A stretch of 64,000 nucleotides of DNA from Halichondria panicea. Lineage: Eukaryota; Porifera; Demospongiae; Suberitida; Halichondriidae. The DNA is taken from positions 4,083,803 to 4,147,802 of the forward strand of contig NC_087380.1 in assembly GCF_963675165.1 (NCBI RefSeq). The letters are read 5' to 3'. The position numbers were made by a program, and so were the translations under genes. This document shows positions 39,201-50,927 of the stretch, in pieces (within the stretch, counting starts at the first letter, position 1; every line of letters starts with the position of its first letter). The notes under the pieces are model-generated. The model made no database searches. It saw nothing but the letters and a program-made list of their open reading frames with translations, and had not been told where the DNA came from.

Positions 39201-42200
39201 GTATTGAGACAGAATGTCGGGTAGAATGTAGATGTACGGTTGAAGATCACTCTTGAAGGTGGAGTTTAGCTTAAAAGCTACTATATCTGGTGCTATAAAC
39301 TTCCTCTCTTTCTTGATATAAATCCACTCTGTGATAGAGTACAACGAAGCAAGATAGGAGACACCTCGACTATTCATGTAGTCATACACTTGAAGAACAA
39401 GCGAGTTCATAACATCAGCAGAGAGTTGATCCTTGTGCAAGAGTATCTCTTTATAGTGAGCGACCACATTCTGTGAGAGACTGTTAGAGTCAGCTGGTAA
39501 CATATTGGCAATTAGATCGGCAACTGCAGGGAACACAATGTAGACCTGTGAGCCCACTAGGCAGGGAATAGTGTTTTCAGTTGAAGGTGATAAAACCATC
39601 GAATTGCTCAGAGAGATAAAATGTGAGTTGAGGCCGTGTCCTTTCCATGAAATCTCTTCAGGATAACCAGACGGCTTATCACTGACAATTGGGAGCCAGC
39701 TCCAGCTGGTAGCTAGATACTTGAGAGCAGTCGAGAAGGTATAGCTTTGATAATGATCATTAGCTATTACATACCTTCCACCAGTTTGGTTATAAAAAGT
39801 AGATGTGCTTATGTATTTAAGCACTGCCTTGGCCCGGCTCAGCTTTAAGCTGTCAACACGTTGTGGATTTGAGCTGCAAGAACAACTAATGGAGTAGATA
39901 ATGTCAAGGACTCGTTGTGGGGTGACTGCGACACAGAGACCACAGGTTTGTAAAGTTTGAACTCTTCCTTTCGTGTTGTAAGGAGACTGAGGGAATACAT
40001 CTTCTCCGCTATACAAAGCCAAAATATCAGTATCAAAAGGAGTGAATAGTTCAGAAGGAGTCTTTCGTCCATTACTTGTTTTTACGAATTGCAAGCTCTG
40101 AAGGTAACTGGCCATATTGTACTCTCTGGAGTTGAGGACTTGGAACATGTCCAACACTTCTGGCATTAGCTTGTCAATGAGGTGGTCAGGAAAAGACTTG
40201 CTTTTAATGAGCGGGAACACATGATTGACAAGAAGTCTGAAATCAGATACAAATGGAATGCTTAGAGATTGCAATAGCTGTAGCTGATAATGGTTTCCCC
40301 GGGACAGAATAATTAGGTTTGAAGGCAGGTTTGCAACATTGAAAGCACATCTGTTAGGTTCTCCTATTGCCTGCTGTGTTACTGATTTTGATTCTGCTGT
40401 GTTAACAGAAAACAGTTCTTCGGATGAGTTTAAAGCAGATGAAAAGATGCAAACGTTCTTTAAGACCTTCTTTCTCACCATAGAAGGAGTGTAAGTGCTA
40501 GATAGGAGAAACACTCTCATGCTATCAGCTTCCTGAGCTGTGAAAGCAACTCCTATGTAATTTGATGTTGATGCTATAGCATCCAATAAGTTGTTTGTGT
40601 CAAAAATCTTTATGTTTGATGAAAGTTGCCTATGGTATACATAGCTAAATTCACTTCGTAGACAAACCTTGATTTTCATTTTGTAGAGAGCAGAGAGCAA
40701 ATTTCCAGAGCAAGACGTGTCGACATAAATAACAGCGTGTGCACTATGAAGAGGAGCAAGGTGAAAATTTATTTTTGAGCTGGAGGTAGAGATGTAGCAA
40801 GGAACCACAAGCTGACAAACAAAATGTTGTAGATTTTTTTTATGCAACCAATTCCAGAACGTCTGAAGCCAAGTGGAGGGAATCTGAGAGTGGGGAATGG
40901 ACACCAGACTGTTTCTGCTTGAAGGTAGAGCCTGAGGAAGGAGATGAGCAACCTCTCTCTCAGTGAGGAGCCGGAGCTTTGTCTGTTGACTAGCAGCCAC
41001 AGAATATAGACTTTGTTGAAGCTTTGTATCATCTGATACGTCGACAAGTAAGTGGTCCAAGTTAGGAAGCAAGGATCGTGGACAATCATCTGAGCAAAGG
41101 AAAACTGTCTGCTGTTCGGAAGTTGCATCAAAGTTAGTGAAGCTACCATTTGCTAAGGGCAGAAGATTCAATCCTCTTAGATCGTTGTAGCAACTGTCGG
41201 AAAGACAGTATGTTAAAATTACCATCTTGCCAATAGGGTCAATGCTAGAATAACATTAAGGGTAGTTGCGAAATTTGGAGCGAGCTAGCATTGGAGACAT
41301 CTCTGTGACACCGACTTTAGTGTGACACATTGCTCTCCATATTCTTGAAGGGACTGTGACTAGTTGTACAGCACAATCAGCGAGAACTCGTTTCATAATG
41401 GAGGGAAGCTTGCTGCTTTCACTGATAAAGGTTGCTTGAGAGATGACAATCCAGTTCCCAACAACTGGAATTGTGTCGATCTTCTCAGTATAAACAACTG
41501 CTTGCTGAAACAACGCACTGAACAAAGGACGGAGAATCTCAGAAAACTGGTTGTTTACAGTATTCACATCAGGCCAGGCATTGTAGAACTGATCATGAGA
41601 AATATATTTTTTAGCCTCTACTAGAAGCATAGCATAACAAGGTGGGAGGAGCTGACTAACAAGAATCTTGTTCCAATTTGCTGTAGGATCATTTCTTCTC
41701 TCAATTCCCGGCCACTTTAAAGTACGTCGCTCGTCGTTTAGCCCAAATGTTCCATTAACATGAACCGGTAGTCCAGATCGACGTAACCTCTATTGGCATG
41801 GGAAGGAAACAAAATATCCGACCCCCAACAGAACTAGTACCTAGCTCCAAAACTGTACCGACCCAAGGAAATGTACGCTGTTTGGCTGCAGCTGCTTGTA
41901 CTGTAGAGTTCCCTGATCCGACGCTTTTAGCTATCACCCAATTGCTCTGGCCAGCTTGGTTCTTCCTATGATTGTTGTCAGTCAAAATTACAGAAAAGGT
42001 AGCTGTAAAAAAAAATACTTGGGAAATTGAGTATGGTTGTTGAGAATGAGCTTGCCGAAGTTGCTGCATGAACAATTCACGCTTGGAATTAACTGATGCT
42101 AGACAAGCTGGAGCTATTTCCACACAGAAGGATGTGCTGTGCTGACCACTCTGTGAGATGTGCACTACTTGGATCTTGCATACTGACTTCAGAAACAAAA

Positions 42201-42494
42201 GCAAATACTTTGCCTCCTCTCTAAGAGCATCAAGGAGCTCTTGTAACTTTTGAATGTTGTATATTTTGTCCGAGAGACTGGATGCTTTTGTGCGTAATGG
42301 CAGTCGAAAGATAGTTTGCGAATACCGGGCTGAGTTTTTGTCGAAACCTGCCAAACCACTGAGTGGGGTGATGAAGTCAGATGACTGGTCAATAAGGTTA
42401 GCCAGACTGAATGCCTGCCCAGCTTCACCTTTCCACACTTTTTCTTGCGGTTCAAAACAAGCTAAGCGATTGCCACTGACAATCATTGGCATGT

Positions 42495-43532
42495 CTGAAA
42501 AGAGAGAATTTAACTTTTTATTATAATACCAAATGCTGCAAACTGCCAATATTCAGACATGCCTCTGTTTGAAGATCCTAAAATACGGTACAACTCTCAA
42601 TAATAATAATTATACTTATCTTATACTTGTCAGTATGCAATGTGCATGCAATGTGCATACATCTTCGTCTGACAATACAACATCATTAGAGATTACGTAT
42701 TTAAAATCATTAGAGATTAAGTATGTGTTATAGTAACGATCAAAATCATAGGAATAATATTGTGAGTTGCATAAGCAGTCTCACAGTGAACACAGGCAGC
42801 ATAACTAAATGACAAATGAATGCACTACATTGTTCAAACAGAGGCATGTAATATTAAAATTGTAAAATTGTACTCTCTCGATTAAACGAGCATACTTGTT
42901 TAGTCACGGCGTGCACTTTTTTGTTACACGCCACCGGATGTGGAAACGCCCGAGTTTTACCTTTAGAAGCTAACTCTAACCTCTTCCTGGCCACGTCTAT
43001 AACCGGTGATGATATATATGGCATTAATTATTGAGCATTTGCAAAATCCATTCAGTAGTTATATAGATTGAATAATGGCTGGTGCATGTGCTGATTGGAG
43101 TTAGTCTTTTAAAGTTATGTACAATAAACGCCCATATGAAATCTATTTGAGGTATCATTAATTTTTAGTGATTAATGCACTGCACGTTTAACCTAATAAA
43201 TAGTATACCCACATTTTGAACGAGAACAAGAGCTGTATATAATTATATATATAGCGGGTTATTTTCGTATGGTATAAATTTTCGTCTTTTTCGTATTTAG
43301 AGCATTAAATCATCCGAAAATTAAAACTATTACTGTGAAATAGGTCTTACGTTGTCATCATTTGAGCTGTACGAAAATTATAATTTAGAAATATTAAATA
43401 TTTAAACACATATAATAATTATATAGTTTATATGAAAATTTGCCAATTAAAATTACCCGCTATAATACGGTACTTAACCGGTGGTTATCAACATGCAGTA
43501 TTGACATGACCCACATTTTTCAATGGACCCAC
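42495..43532 (-). other. Intron of the sacsin-like gene
   Basis: The 1.04-kb interval holds the MITE at 43249-43464. Near 42883 there is a TTAAACGAGCAT word also seen at the ends of the 52.4-55.7 kb inverted repeat. No coding exon is seen. Confidence 0.5.
43249..43464. mobile_element. MITE in sacsin intron
   Basis: The left end TATAGCGGGTTATTTTCGTA pairs with the right end AAAATTACCCGCTATA. The interior is AT-rich with CGAAAATTA-type words. No coding content. Confidence 0.7.
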
Positions 43533-44303
43533 CTGTGAGATGATAGACAGAGTTGAATCCAATCCCAAACCTTCCAGCTTTGAAGGGGTCCTCGGCCTTG
43601 ATACTCTGCTGCAAGCTCTGTATTCCCTCCCAGTCCTCTTCTGTAAAGCAGGCATCATTGGTAGCTATCAGAGCTGGGCCCTGGAACAAGGCTAAGTCAG
43701 GATGAGGGAGGTTGGAAGTGCTATGCTGTCTCTCATCAACATAGAACCACACTGTTGTAGCTCCAGCATCATCGGCATTCTGGATCATCTCCTAAAATAT
43801 ATAATTATATGAGCAGCCATCTCAGCAACTAACTGAGGAGCAATAAAACTAAAATTTGAGGCATGACAACATTTTTGGGAATGGCATTTCAGTATAGGAA
43901 ACATGAATCGTGGACTAGAATCAGTGCATGTGATTCACAGCAATTAAAGAAGCCTGCATGGAGTCTTAGAAATATGGCTCATGCACAGCAGAGTAAACAA
44001 AAAAGCCCAAACCACACAATTGTGTGTAACGAGTTGCCTTGAATAAAATCCCCGTGTACTTTCAAATGTGCCACGTAATTTTGTATAATTATGCCTGAAT
44101 AATTATCAGCAACAAACTTTGCAACCATTAGTGTGCAGGCTGACTGCGCAAAAATTCATCCGAGCTAACATGCACACATGAACAGTGCTTACCTTGAAGA
44201 TTTGTCCATCAGGGTACCTCTCAAGAATACTTTTTATGGTAACAGACAGGGGAGGCCTTCTCAGTCCAAACTGCTCTGACTTAGTCACCATGAAGTGTGC
44301 TAA

Positions 44304-45121
44304 AATTATGGAGGATCGTATATAATGCATGCATCCATTAATTCACGGTATAGTGAAGGCACATTAACGTACACACAACGTATAATTATATAGGTGGTTA
44401 TGCATACAAGATTCAATCCACGATGCACATGCATGCAAGATTATAGGCTCCTTGACTGCTGCATAATGAATCATTAGGCTTTACACAACCACAAAAAGTG
44501 TTACTAAGATTGTTACAGAGCACTAAAATCTAACCCTTGATCCGCCTAAGTTATAATAGCATAATATTATAATTATATAGGATTACATGCCGCCATGAGA
44601 TCAAGATCAATAACCACTCAAAAATAAACTCAAGAATTAGAGGTCAATTCTCGCGAAATCAATAAGTCACTTCGCACGAACGCTTTTCAATGATATATTA
44701 TTTACATACACACAGTGAAAACTAATCCAAAACCAATCTGAATGACAAACAAGTGAATCAGCGAATTAACCACCAGTATAAGCTAACAAACTAACCAGCA
44801 AACCATATTTAATATCAGTGTATGGTTCTAAAACCAGGCCCACATGACATGCATACAATCTTATCCTTCAGGGAATGCGGCTGTAGTGCAAAGGAAATGA
44901 GTAAAAATGATGTCGTAAGTCTAAAGGAGGTGATGTAATTATGCATGACATAAAATGACAGTTATGAGCAGTGCGCACAAGATAGAATGGTGTAAGTGTA
45001 TACACTACATAACTACATGCAGCCTTCAGAACAAAATGCCGTATTCTAGACCACACCCACCCCACACACATGCACACATACACACACACACACACAGCCG
45101 CCAACTCACACACACACGCAG
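44304..45121. other. No gene seen
   Basis: AT-rich sequence upstream of the sacsin-like exons, ending in CA-rich tracts (45060-45118). A missing N-terminal sacsin exon was looked for and not found. Confidence 0.45.
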
Positions 45122-45229
45122 ATGTTTGAGGATGCGATGAAGTTAAAACAGGCTGAAAAGCATGCTCTTGAGAAGCAAGCGAGGACACTACAGCAGCGTC
45201 TGCTTGAGGATACAGACGAGCATGCATGA
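45122..45229 (+). CDS. Possible single coiled-coil exon
   Basis: After a CA-rich tract and an acceptor-like CGCAG, the plus strand reads MFEDAMKLKQAEKHALEKQA and ends with stop after 35 residues. The Leu/Ala spacing and charged residues look like a coiled coil. I do not recognise the family. It could be the last exon of an unseen gene or chance. Confidence 0.25.
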   Translation: MFEDAMKLKQAEKHALEKQARTLQQRLLEDTDEHA

Positions 45230-45737
45230 CTATTGTGCATATTATTGTCTGCATGCATGTGACTGCCTGTTATTGCATACTATACTCATGCACAAGGAAT
45301 GTACAGCTAAATAGATACATTTTGAGCCCGAGGGAAAGAGATTTCTGAGCCTTTCTTGGTGCTTCCAGGGCGGATATATTACAGTTATACAATGAAAAAA
45401 CAACTCATAATATTGAGGAAAATTCACCCCACCTCTATTTGGTTCACGAGAGTAGATCTAATAATAATATCCTGTCAACAATACTATATGAAAGACTCAC
45501 CTGAAAGCAACGCATTGCCAGCTTCACCCTTCAGGCCCTACAGTATTTATATTGAGAGTTACTACATTCAGTCATAAAAATGTGTGTAGACACTTGAAGC
45601 CATGCAGTGTATTGTATAAGCTAGAAACATGCAGACAATAATTATGGACAGAGCAATAATGTTGCATTACATAATCAAGCTATATCAGTCTATATACATG
45701 AGTTATACTCCACTGGCATAATAACCTTATCTTAAAT

Positions 45738-45932
45738 CAAGGGCGTATAAAAGAGAGAGGGCATGCAACAGCTTAATTGCGAGCAAAAACTAAAGTGGCG
45801 GTGGAAAAACACTAGATTTTTGTGTACAGTACATACTATTCATGTATCCGGTCTGTGGTTTTGGTTTCTGCTCGCACGTACGTAAAGGGTTGATAGTCAG
45901 TTGCATGCCCCCTTTCTTTTTATACGCCCTTG
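45738..45932. mobile_element. MITE with CAAGGGCGTATAA termini
   Basis: The left end CAAGGGCGTATAAAAGAG ... GGGCATGCAAC is mirrored at the right by GTTGCATGCCCCC ... TTATACGCCCTTG, arms of about 40 bp. The centre has GCGAGCAAAAAC and its near-complement. Confidence 0.8.
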
Positions 45933-46327
45933 CTAACGTATAATGACCGTTCCCCAAAGGTTCAATGAAGAATGTTGGGTGTGGGATTATACATGTACCG
46001 GTACATATGGTATTTATATATAAGAACGTACAGGCATGCATTTTATTTTTACTGTTCAGAAAGAGAATTCACTATACGTACATTTGTAATATTATCTTCT
46101 GTTAGTTTATGAGTCGTAGTAGTTAACACCACTATCATTGCTATACCTGCTACATCGAGACAGGAGTAAAAAACAAACAAAGAAAAGTGTAGCCGACAAC
46201 TCGAAAATTGTGAAGTTTCTGGCACTTAACCTAGATCTATAATTATAGCAGATATACATGACTACAGCTTACACTTTGTACACTCACAAACCCCCTTATA
46301 TTTATATAATGTACTGAATCAGATATG

Positions 46328-49300
46328 CTAGAATTGAAGTTTGCAGACAATAATTATAAGTACTGAGATATTACGTCCCTTGAGAACAATTTGGGTATAA
46401 ATCACCTCAGCTTTATAATGAGTATTCCCACAGCGTAGGTCGATGACTCCTTGACTCTTCAGAGCATGTTCTTGATCAGCTTTTAGCGGAAAGATATCAC
46501 TTGTTATGAACTGGATCGGTAATGAAAATGTGAGCTCGACACAGCCATCATCAATTTTACAAAGCTTTAAAACACCTTTATTTAAATGCAAGATTGAGCA
46601 TAGATTCCACTCGAATAGCTTCAGTCGACTCACTTCACATTCATCGTAAGTAGAATCAAGCTTTACAATCAGATTTTCTCCAGAGCCTGAACTAATATTT
46701 CCTTTCACTAGTCGCCTCCTAGCATACCTAACAAAATTGGTTTTGTAAAGTTTCATATTGTCTTTATCCTCGTCCGTTCCTAATCGGCTTGTTATCTGCT
46801 CAATAATATCATAGTCGAAGAAGGAAAAATAGTCACCAATAATTCGCCAAACTTCTGGGATAGTTGAGCATTGATCTAGATTATTTCTTTGAGCTCTAAA
46901 AACACATTGATTTCCTCCACAAAATACCTTCTTTAGAGAGCTAAGGCCCATCAAGCAAGCAACTACAGATTCTTTTGCAATTCCACGAGTTTCAAGTGAA
47001 CAACATAGTTGAGACACTAGAGTGTTGAAATTGATTTCCATCTTCATCGAATCTACTTCTAACATTGCAGTGTCTGGAAGCATATTTGAGACAAGTTGGC
47101 TGCTTGCACCTGCATGAAAATATAAGCGCACATAATTATTCTTACTATCTTACGATTACTTCATACATGGCTCATATACTGATGATAAAAGTATCAAAAT
47201 AATGTATGAGTTAGCCATGCGCATGCACAGTATAATTATGCCTCGAGGCGTAGCCGCACGAGGGATACGGTAAAGCCAGAGGACGTACGAAAGAGTACTT
47301 CAATTAAGCTCGATTACGTGCAAAATTCAAGTAAAGTTATCATTGCATGCATGTGACTAATTAACTCAATTTTAGCTTAATCGAGGTAATCGTGTCGGAA
47401 CTCCTCTGCGGTAAAGCTGACTGTGTGTGTGCATGTGTATTCCAGGCGTAACTGCATGCTCAGCTTCTATATAGGCTTCTATACGTTCTCTTGGGTTTTG
47501 ATTTGTGGACTCATACGTTGAATAAAAAGTTTGTGCGAACAGATGATGCTATGAAAGATTCTGAAAAGACTGCAACAGCCGCCACTGTGAGTCAAACTAG
47601 CCATAACTCGAGAAAGAAGCTTTAGTTTGCAAATCTACGAACCAAATCCAAGAGATCATGGCTAGAAGCCTATGAAAGCTGTTAGTTTTCGTCGCATTGC
47701 AACCGTAGCAGTTACAGCTGGAATACACAGACACACATGCAGTCAGATACACAGTCAGCTTTATATCGTAGGCTACGTCTTGAGCCACTACAGATTTTGC
47801 TACGCAATATATAGTCTAAAAACTACTCAGGAGACTTTGATAGCCTTCAACTGGCTTTAGTTTGCAAATCCATGAGTCAAAATCCAAGGCTATAGAGGCC
47901 TATAGAAGCTATTACTTGCACCTGCATTGCTACGGTAGAGCAGTTACATGCACGCACACACGCACACACATGCACACACACTACAATACACCTCACTGCA
48001 CATGCTGAGGCATAATTTTATATTAACTGCTTTCATTTCGAAATTTCCGTTACTGCATATGCATGTATACGCTTCCATTAGATATTATACACATGACGTA
48101 TATATAGCTTACCACGTGATGTATCACCTCCATTTGTGCTTTGAGATCTCTACATGTGCATGTACATGTCGTATGAGTTTAAAAAAAGTATATAACACTG
48201 CACGAGTATAATTACTACTCTATTATTACTGAACAACAACATGGTATGGTTATAAAAATGAATGCTCTCATTATAATGTGTGATGTATAATATGTAATTG
48301 CATGTGTATGTATTCACAGACATCAGGCTGCACACAGGCAGCAAATAATTAACCAAAACTAATTACCAATTTATATTGTATAATGACTTAAAAGGGCATT
48401 GGTTATACCTCAAGTTCCTCTCTCTCACAACCTATAATTATGTGTGCATGTACGGTACAGTGGAAAGTATATACATTTATATCCTGTTGCTACGTTGTTG
48501 CCAAGTGCAATATGCAGCACAATGCACTAACCATGCACAAAAAGATAGATCTATACTGTGCAGTGACGGTCAGGCTAAATAGCAGCAGCTCAGACACGCA
48601 CTATATAATTCAACAACAAACAGTTCCAGGCCTCCAATGTCAGATTGACAATGCATGGCCTTCACCAAATCCAGTTTGTCAATGTCTGAGCTACCAATAT
48701 TAGCCTGACTATCGCTGCACAATAGTAATCTCTTTCTGTTATTTGGGGGGTCACTAACTCCTATAAAGGGGTCACTGCATCCAACACGGGTGTCAGAGGA
48801 TTTATTGGCCCCCATGCATGGAGTCATTGTATATATATATATAGGACTCAGTGCCATGACCCCCTCAGATACTGAGTCCTAACTAAAAATAGCCAAACAA
48901 GACAGCATGGATCCCACGACAGAAGGGGGTCACTGGATTCTATAATAGAATTTCACTGAATCCTAGAACCCTGTGTCCGGGGTCACAAATCCAGTGAACC
49001 TGACCCAGTGATCCTACGACACTATGTATGCTGTTGTAGTGAATTCAAATACAATGTAGCCACTTACTTTCAATGAATACCTCTATCTCCACAGCTACAT
49101 CATTTCTCTTCACTGTTGAGTGCCTGAGAGCAGCACATATGCCTCCCCATGTTAGAGTACCGGACTGTAGCTGAAGAGCTAGAACTTCATGCAGGCACAC
49201 ATCATTGTTACCAAGGTACGTTTCACGATAGTTGGTTAAGTCAGTATAGTCAAGTTCCAGAGCTAGTCCAAAGTTGAACCAGTTCGGACTAGCACTCCGT

Positions 49301-49710
49301 GCCTTCTCGTACACCTCAAGTATGTCAGAGAGAGATAGAACAGTATCTGCATCACAATGACAACAGTTTTTTTGTGAACCAATACCGTATTACTAGAATG
49401 TTTTGCGAGCATCAAACATTTGCGAACTTTGCGAGCAATTAAATCCGCAAAACCTAAATTATTACTAGTAAATACACATGATCCTTTCCAGAACGCAATA
49501 GTTAGATCGCAAAGGGTCACATTTTCTGCTGATTTGGCGCGCTCATTCGCAAAGGTTTTTCACCCGCAAAATATTCTAGTAATACGGTATAACTTAACCA
49601 CAGTATTTAACAGCAAATTGAAACGTACTCAGTCCAGGTCCAGGGTTTATCTCCACATCTCCAGCCAATAATAGGTGAAAGAGAGAGAAAAGTAATACAA
49701 CTATCATCAT
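46328..49710 (-). CDS. Signal peptide/2A-like + Death-fold domain + sponge C-terminal domain protein
   Basis: Minus-strand exons are 49629-49710, 49058-49346 and 46328-47109, phase 1 at both junctions, about 383 codons. Exon 1 encodes MMIVVLLFSLFHLLLAGDVE followed by INPGPGL. A hydrophobic leader runs straight into DVEINPGP, the canonical 2A ribosome-skipping motif (D-V/I-E-x-N-P-G-P). Exon 2 is a Death-like helical bundle: PNWFNFGLALELDY, CLHEVLALQLQ, LTWGGICAALRHS. Exon 3 has FDYDIIEQITSRLGTDEDKD, ARRRLVKG and CVELTFSLPIQF. I recall this unnamed module in sponge innate-immunity-like proteins next to Death, NACHT or TIR domains. Sea-urchin NLR-type proteins are reported with 2A sequences acting as alternative signal sequences, so dual targeting (secretory leader, or release of a downstream cytosolic protein) is plausible here. 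A MITE sits in intron 1. Confidence 0.75.
47590..47950. repeat. Two tandem copies of a roughly 270-bp segment
   Basis: Within intron 2 of the Death-domain gene the words CTTTAGTTTGCAAATC, GAGGCCTAT/GAAGCCTAT and GCATTGC(A/T)ACGGTAG recur about 270 bp apart. Confidence 0.6.
47950..49057 (-). other. Rest of intron 2 of the Death-domain gene
   Basis: AT-rich intron with CA tracts (47950-47985), a MITE (48552-48729), and a GGGGTCACT-rich low-copy repeat patch (48745-48990). No exon was recognised. Confidence 0.5.
48552..48729. mobile_element. MITE in intron of the Death-domain gene
   Basis: ACTGTGCAGTGACGGTCAGG at the left pairs with the complement of TAGCCTGACTATCGCTGCAC at the right. Further inside, GCTCAGACA pairs with TGTCTGAGC. 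Arms are about 45 bp, with no coding content. Confidence 0.8.
49385..49587. mobile_element. MITE with CCGTATTACTAG termini, TA target duplication
   Basis: The ends CCGTATTACTAGAATGTTTT and AAATATTCTAGTAATACGG are inverted repeats. TA flanks both sides. The interior contains GCAAAACCTAAA and TTCTGCTGATTTGGC, which recur at 56940-57095. It lies in intron 1 of the Death-domain gene. Confidence 0.85.
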
Positions 49711-50586
49711 GATCACAGTTGAAGGGGGGCTATAAAAATAAACTGTGTGACTGTGATCAGTTCACGATTGATCAACAATTTGTCTTCTTCGTTGTGATAG
49801 TTACAAGATGTATAACTGTGTTCCTTGTGCTTCTAGTGACTTCAATGCACGATATATACTGGTAACATCTTCCGCCACAATCTGTGATACTGGGCATAAA
49901 ATATAGTTTGAAAGCAACACCAGTCCATTGCTACTAGATATATAAATTATAGATCTATATAAATTATAGACTATATAGTCTACTATAGCTATAGATTTTC
50001 ATTACAGTGTAGTGTCTATCTGATGATCCACAGAGCTTTACGTGGCTGCCATCCCTGAGGCACCATGCACCATTGGCATTGACTCAACTCCACAGCATGC
50101 ACTAGCCTAGCCCATGCATGGCCATCCCTTTTTGTGGGTAAATACATTGACAGGAAATGTTAAAACATTCATGGAATCAGGATCATACAAACAGAGAAAA
50201 GGCTAAATAAGCTATCTGTCCAGCGATGTGGCCTTTCCCTGCAGAGATAGAGCAGTTTGAACATGAGACAAAATATGTGAATCCTATGCCCCCTTGATGC
50301 AGGTTTCTATATGCATATGCCCTTGGTAAAACCTTCTACATTGAGTCTACCACGGCGAAATACTCAAATATTGCCTTACACAAGTTTAATACGCTACACT
50401 AGAATCTACGTTAAATACGTTCTTCACTTCGCAGATACAAGAAAGCTTTTGCATGTAGAATGTATATGCAGAACTTTGAATTGTTGTAGAATCAGTAATA
50501 CCAGAGTGCATACACTCTTGGCAATAATTATATGTAAGGTATATGTCGACCCAAAGACTGACAATTGTAACTCAGATCACTCACTC
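49711..50586. other. No gene seen before the scaffold gap
   Basis: AT-rich sequence with one copy (50193-50250) of a short repeat also present near 29821. No supported coding exon. Confidence 0.5.
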
Positions 50587-50786
50587 NNNNNNNNNNNNNN
50601 NNNNNNNNNNNNNNNNNNNNNNNNNNNNNNNNNNNNNNNNNNNNNNNNNNNNNNNNNNNNNNNNNNNNNNNNNNNNNNNNNNNNNNNNNNNNNNNNNNNN
50701 NNNNNNNNNNNNNNNNNNNNNNNNNNNNNNNNNNNNNNNNNNNNNNNNNNNNNNNNNNNNNNNNNNNNNNNNNNNNNNNNNNNNNN
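50587..50786. other. Assembly gap of exactly 200 N
   Basis: Two hundred N bases; the true length is unknown. Both edges end in CTCACTC-like sequence, so a simple repeat may have caused the break. Confidence 0.99.
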
Positions 50787-50927
50787 CTCACTCTACATGG
50801 TTTGCCATCAAAAATGATTATCTTTCTTCCAGAGTGCAATGCTACCAGAAAATCACTTGTGCATGCATGCATTAATCATAAAAATGACACTTATACTGTG
50901 AATCAACTGTAAAGTTTTCAAACAGTC

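Larger units (their letters stand above)
30219..44291 (-). pseudogene. SACS-like: Sacsin-like giant co-chaperone, one 12.3-kb exon, with several coding breaks
   Basis: Minus-strand exons are 44193-44291, 43533-43791 and 30219-42494. Three Hsp90-like ATPase repeats are recognised by ELIQNADDAGAT-type boxes: EMIQNADDAGATTVWF (43.8 kb), ELLQNADDAEATEVNI (38.7 kb) and ELLQNTDDAKATKMYI (35.7 kb), each with a following SVYHxTD. Near the end lies a J-like helix pair (RRLCLKWHPDKN, about 30.4 kb). Human sacsin has the same order and also a single giant exon. The N-terminal ubiquitin-like part and the final HEPN domain are missing; a donor after SSRSQ at 30219 shows that more exons followed. The frame breaks at five places: a 4-bp GATC insertion near 41777, TAA at 41256-41258, extra bases near 38861 and 32176, and a shift near 31960. 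ATG at 44291 is a tentative start. Either a recent pseudogene or two or three shorter genes; the family call is firm. Confidence 0.82.

Noticed and set aside
30219..44291. Short introns explaining the frame changes in the sacsin-like exon
   Set aside because: The changes are 1 or 4 bases or a single stop, with conserved sequence directly on both sides and no GT..AG pair to remove.
44868..45254. 128-codon minus-strand frame
   Set aside because: It is built largely on CA-rich tracts (CVCVYVCMC) and has no recognisable domain.
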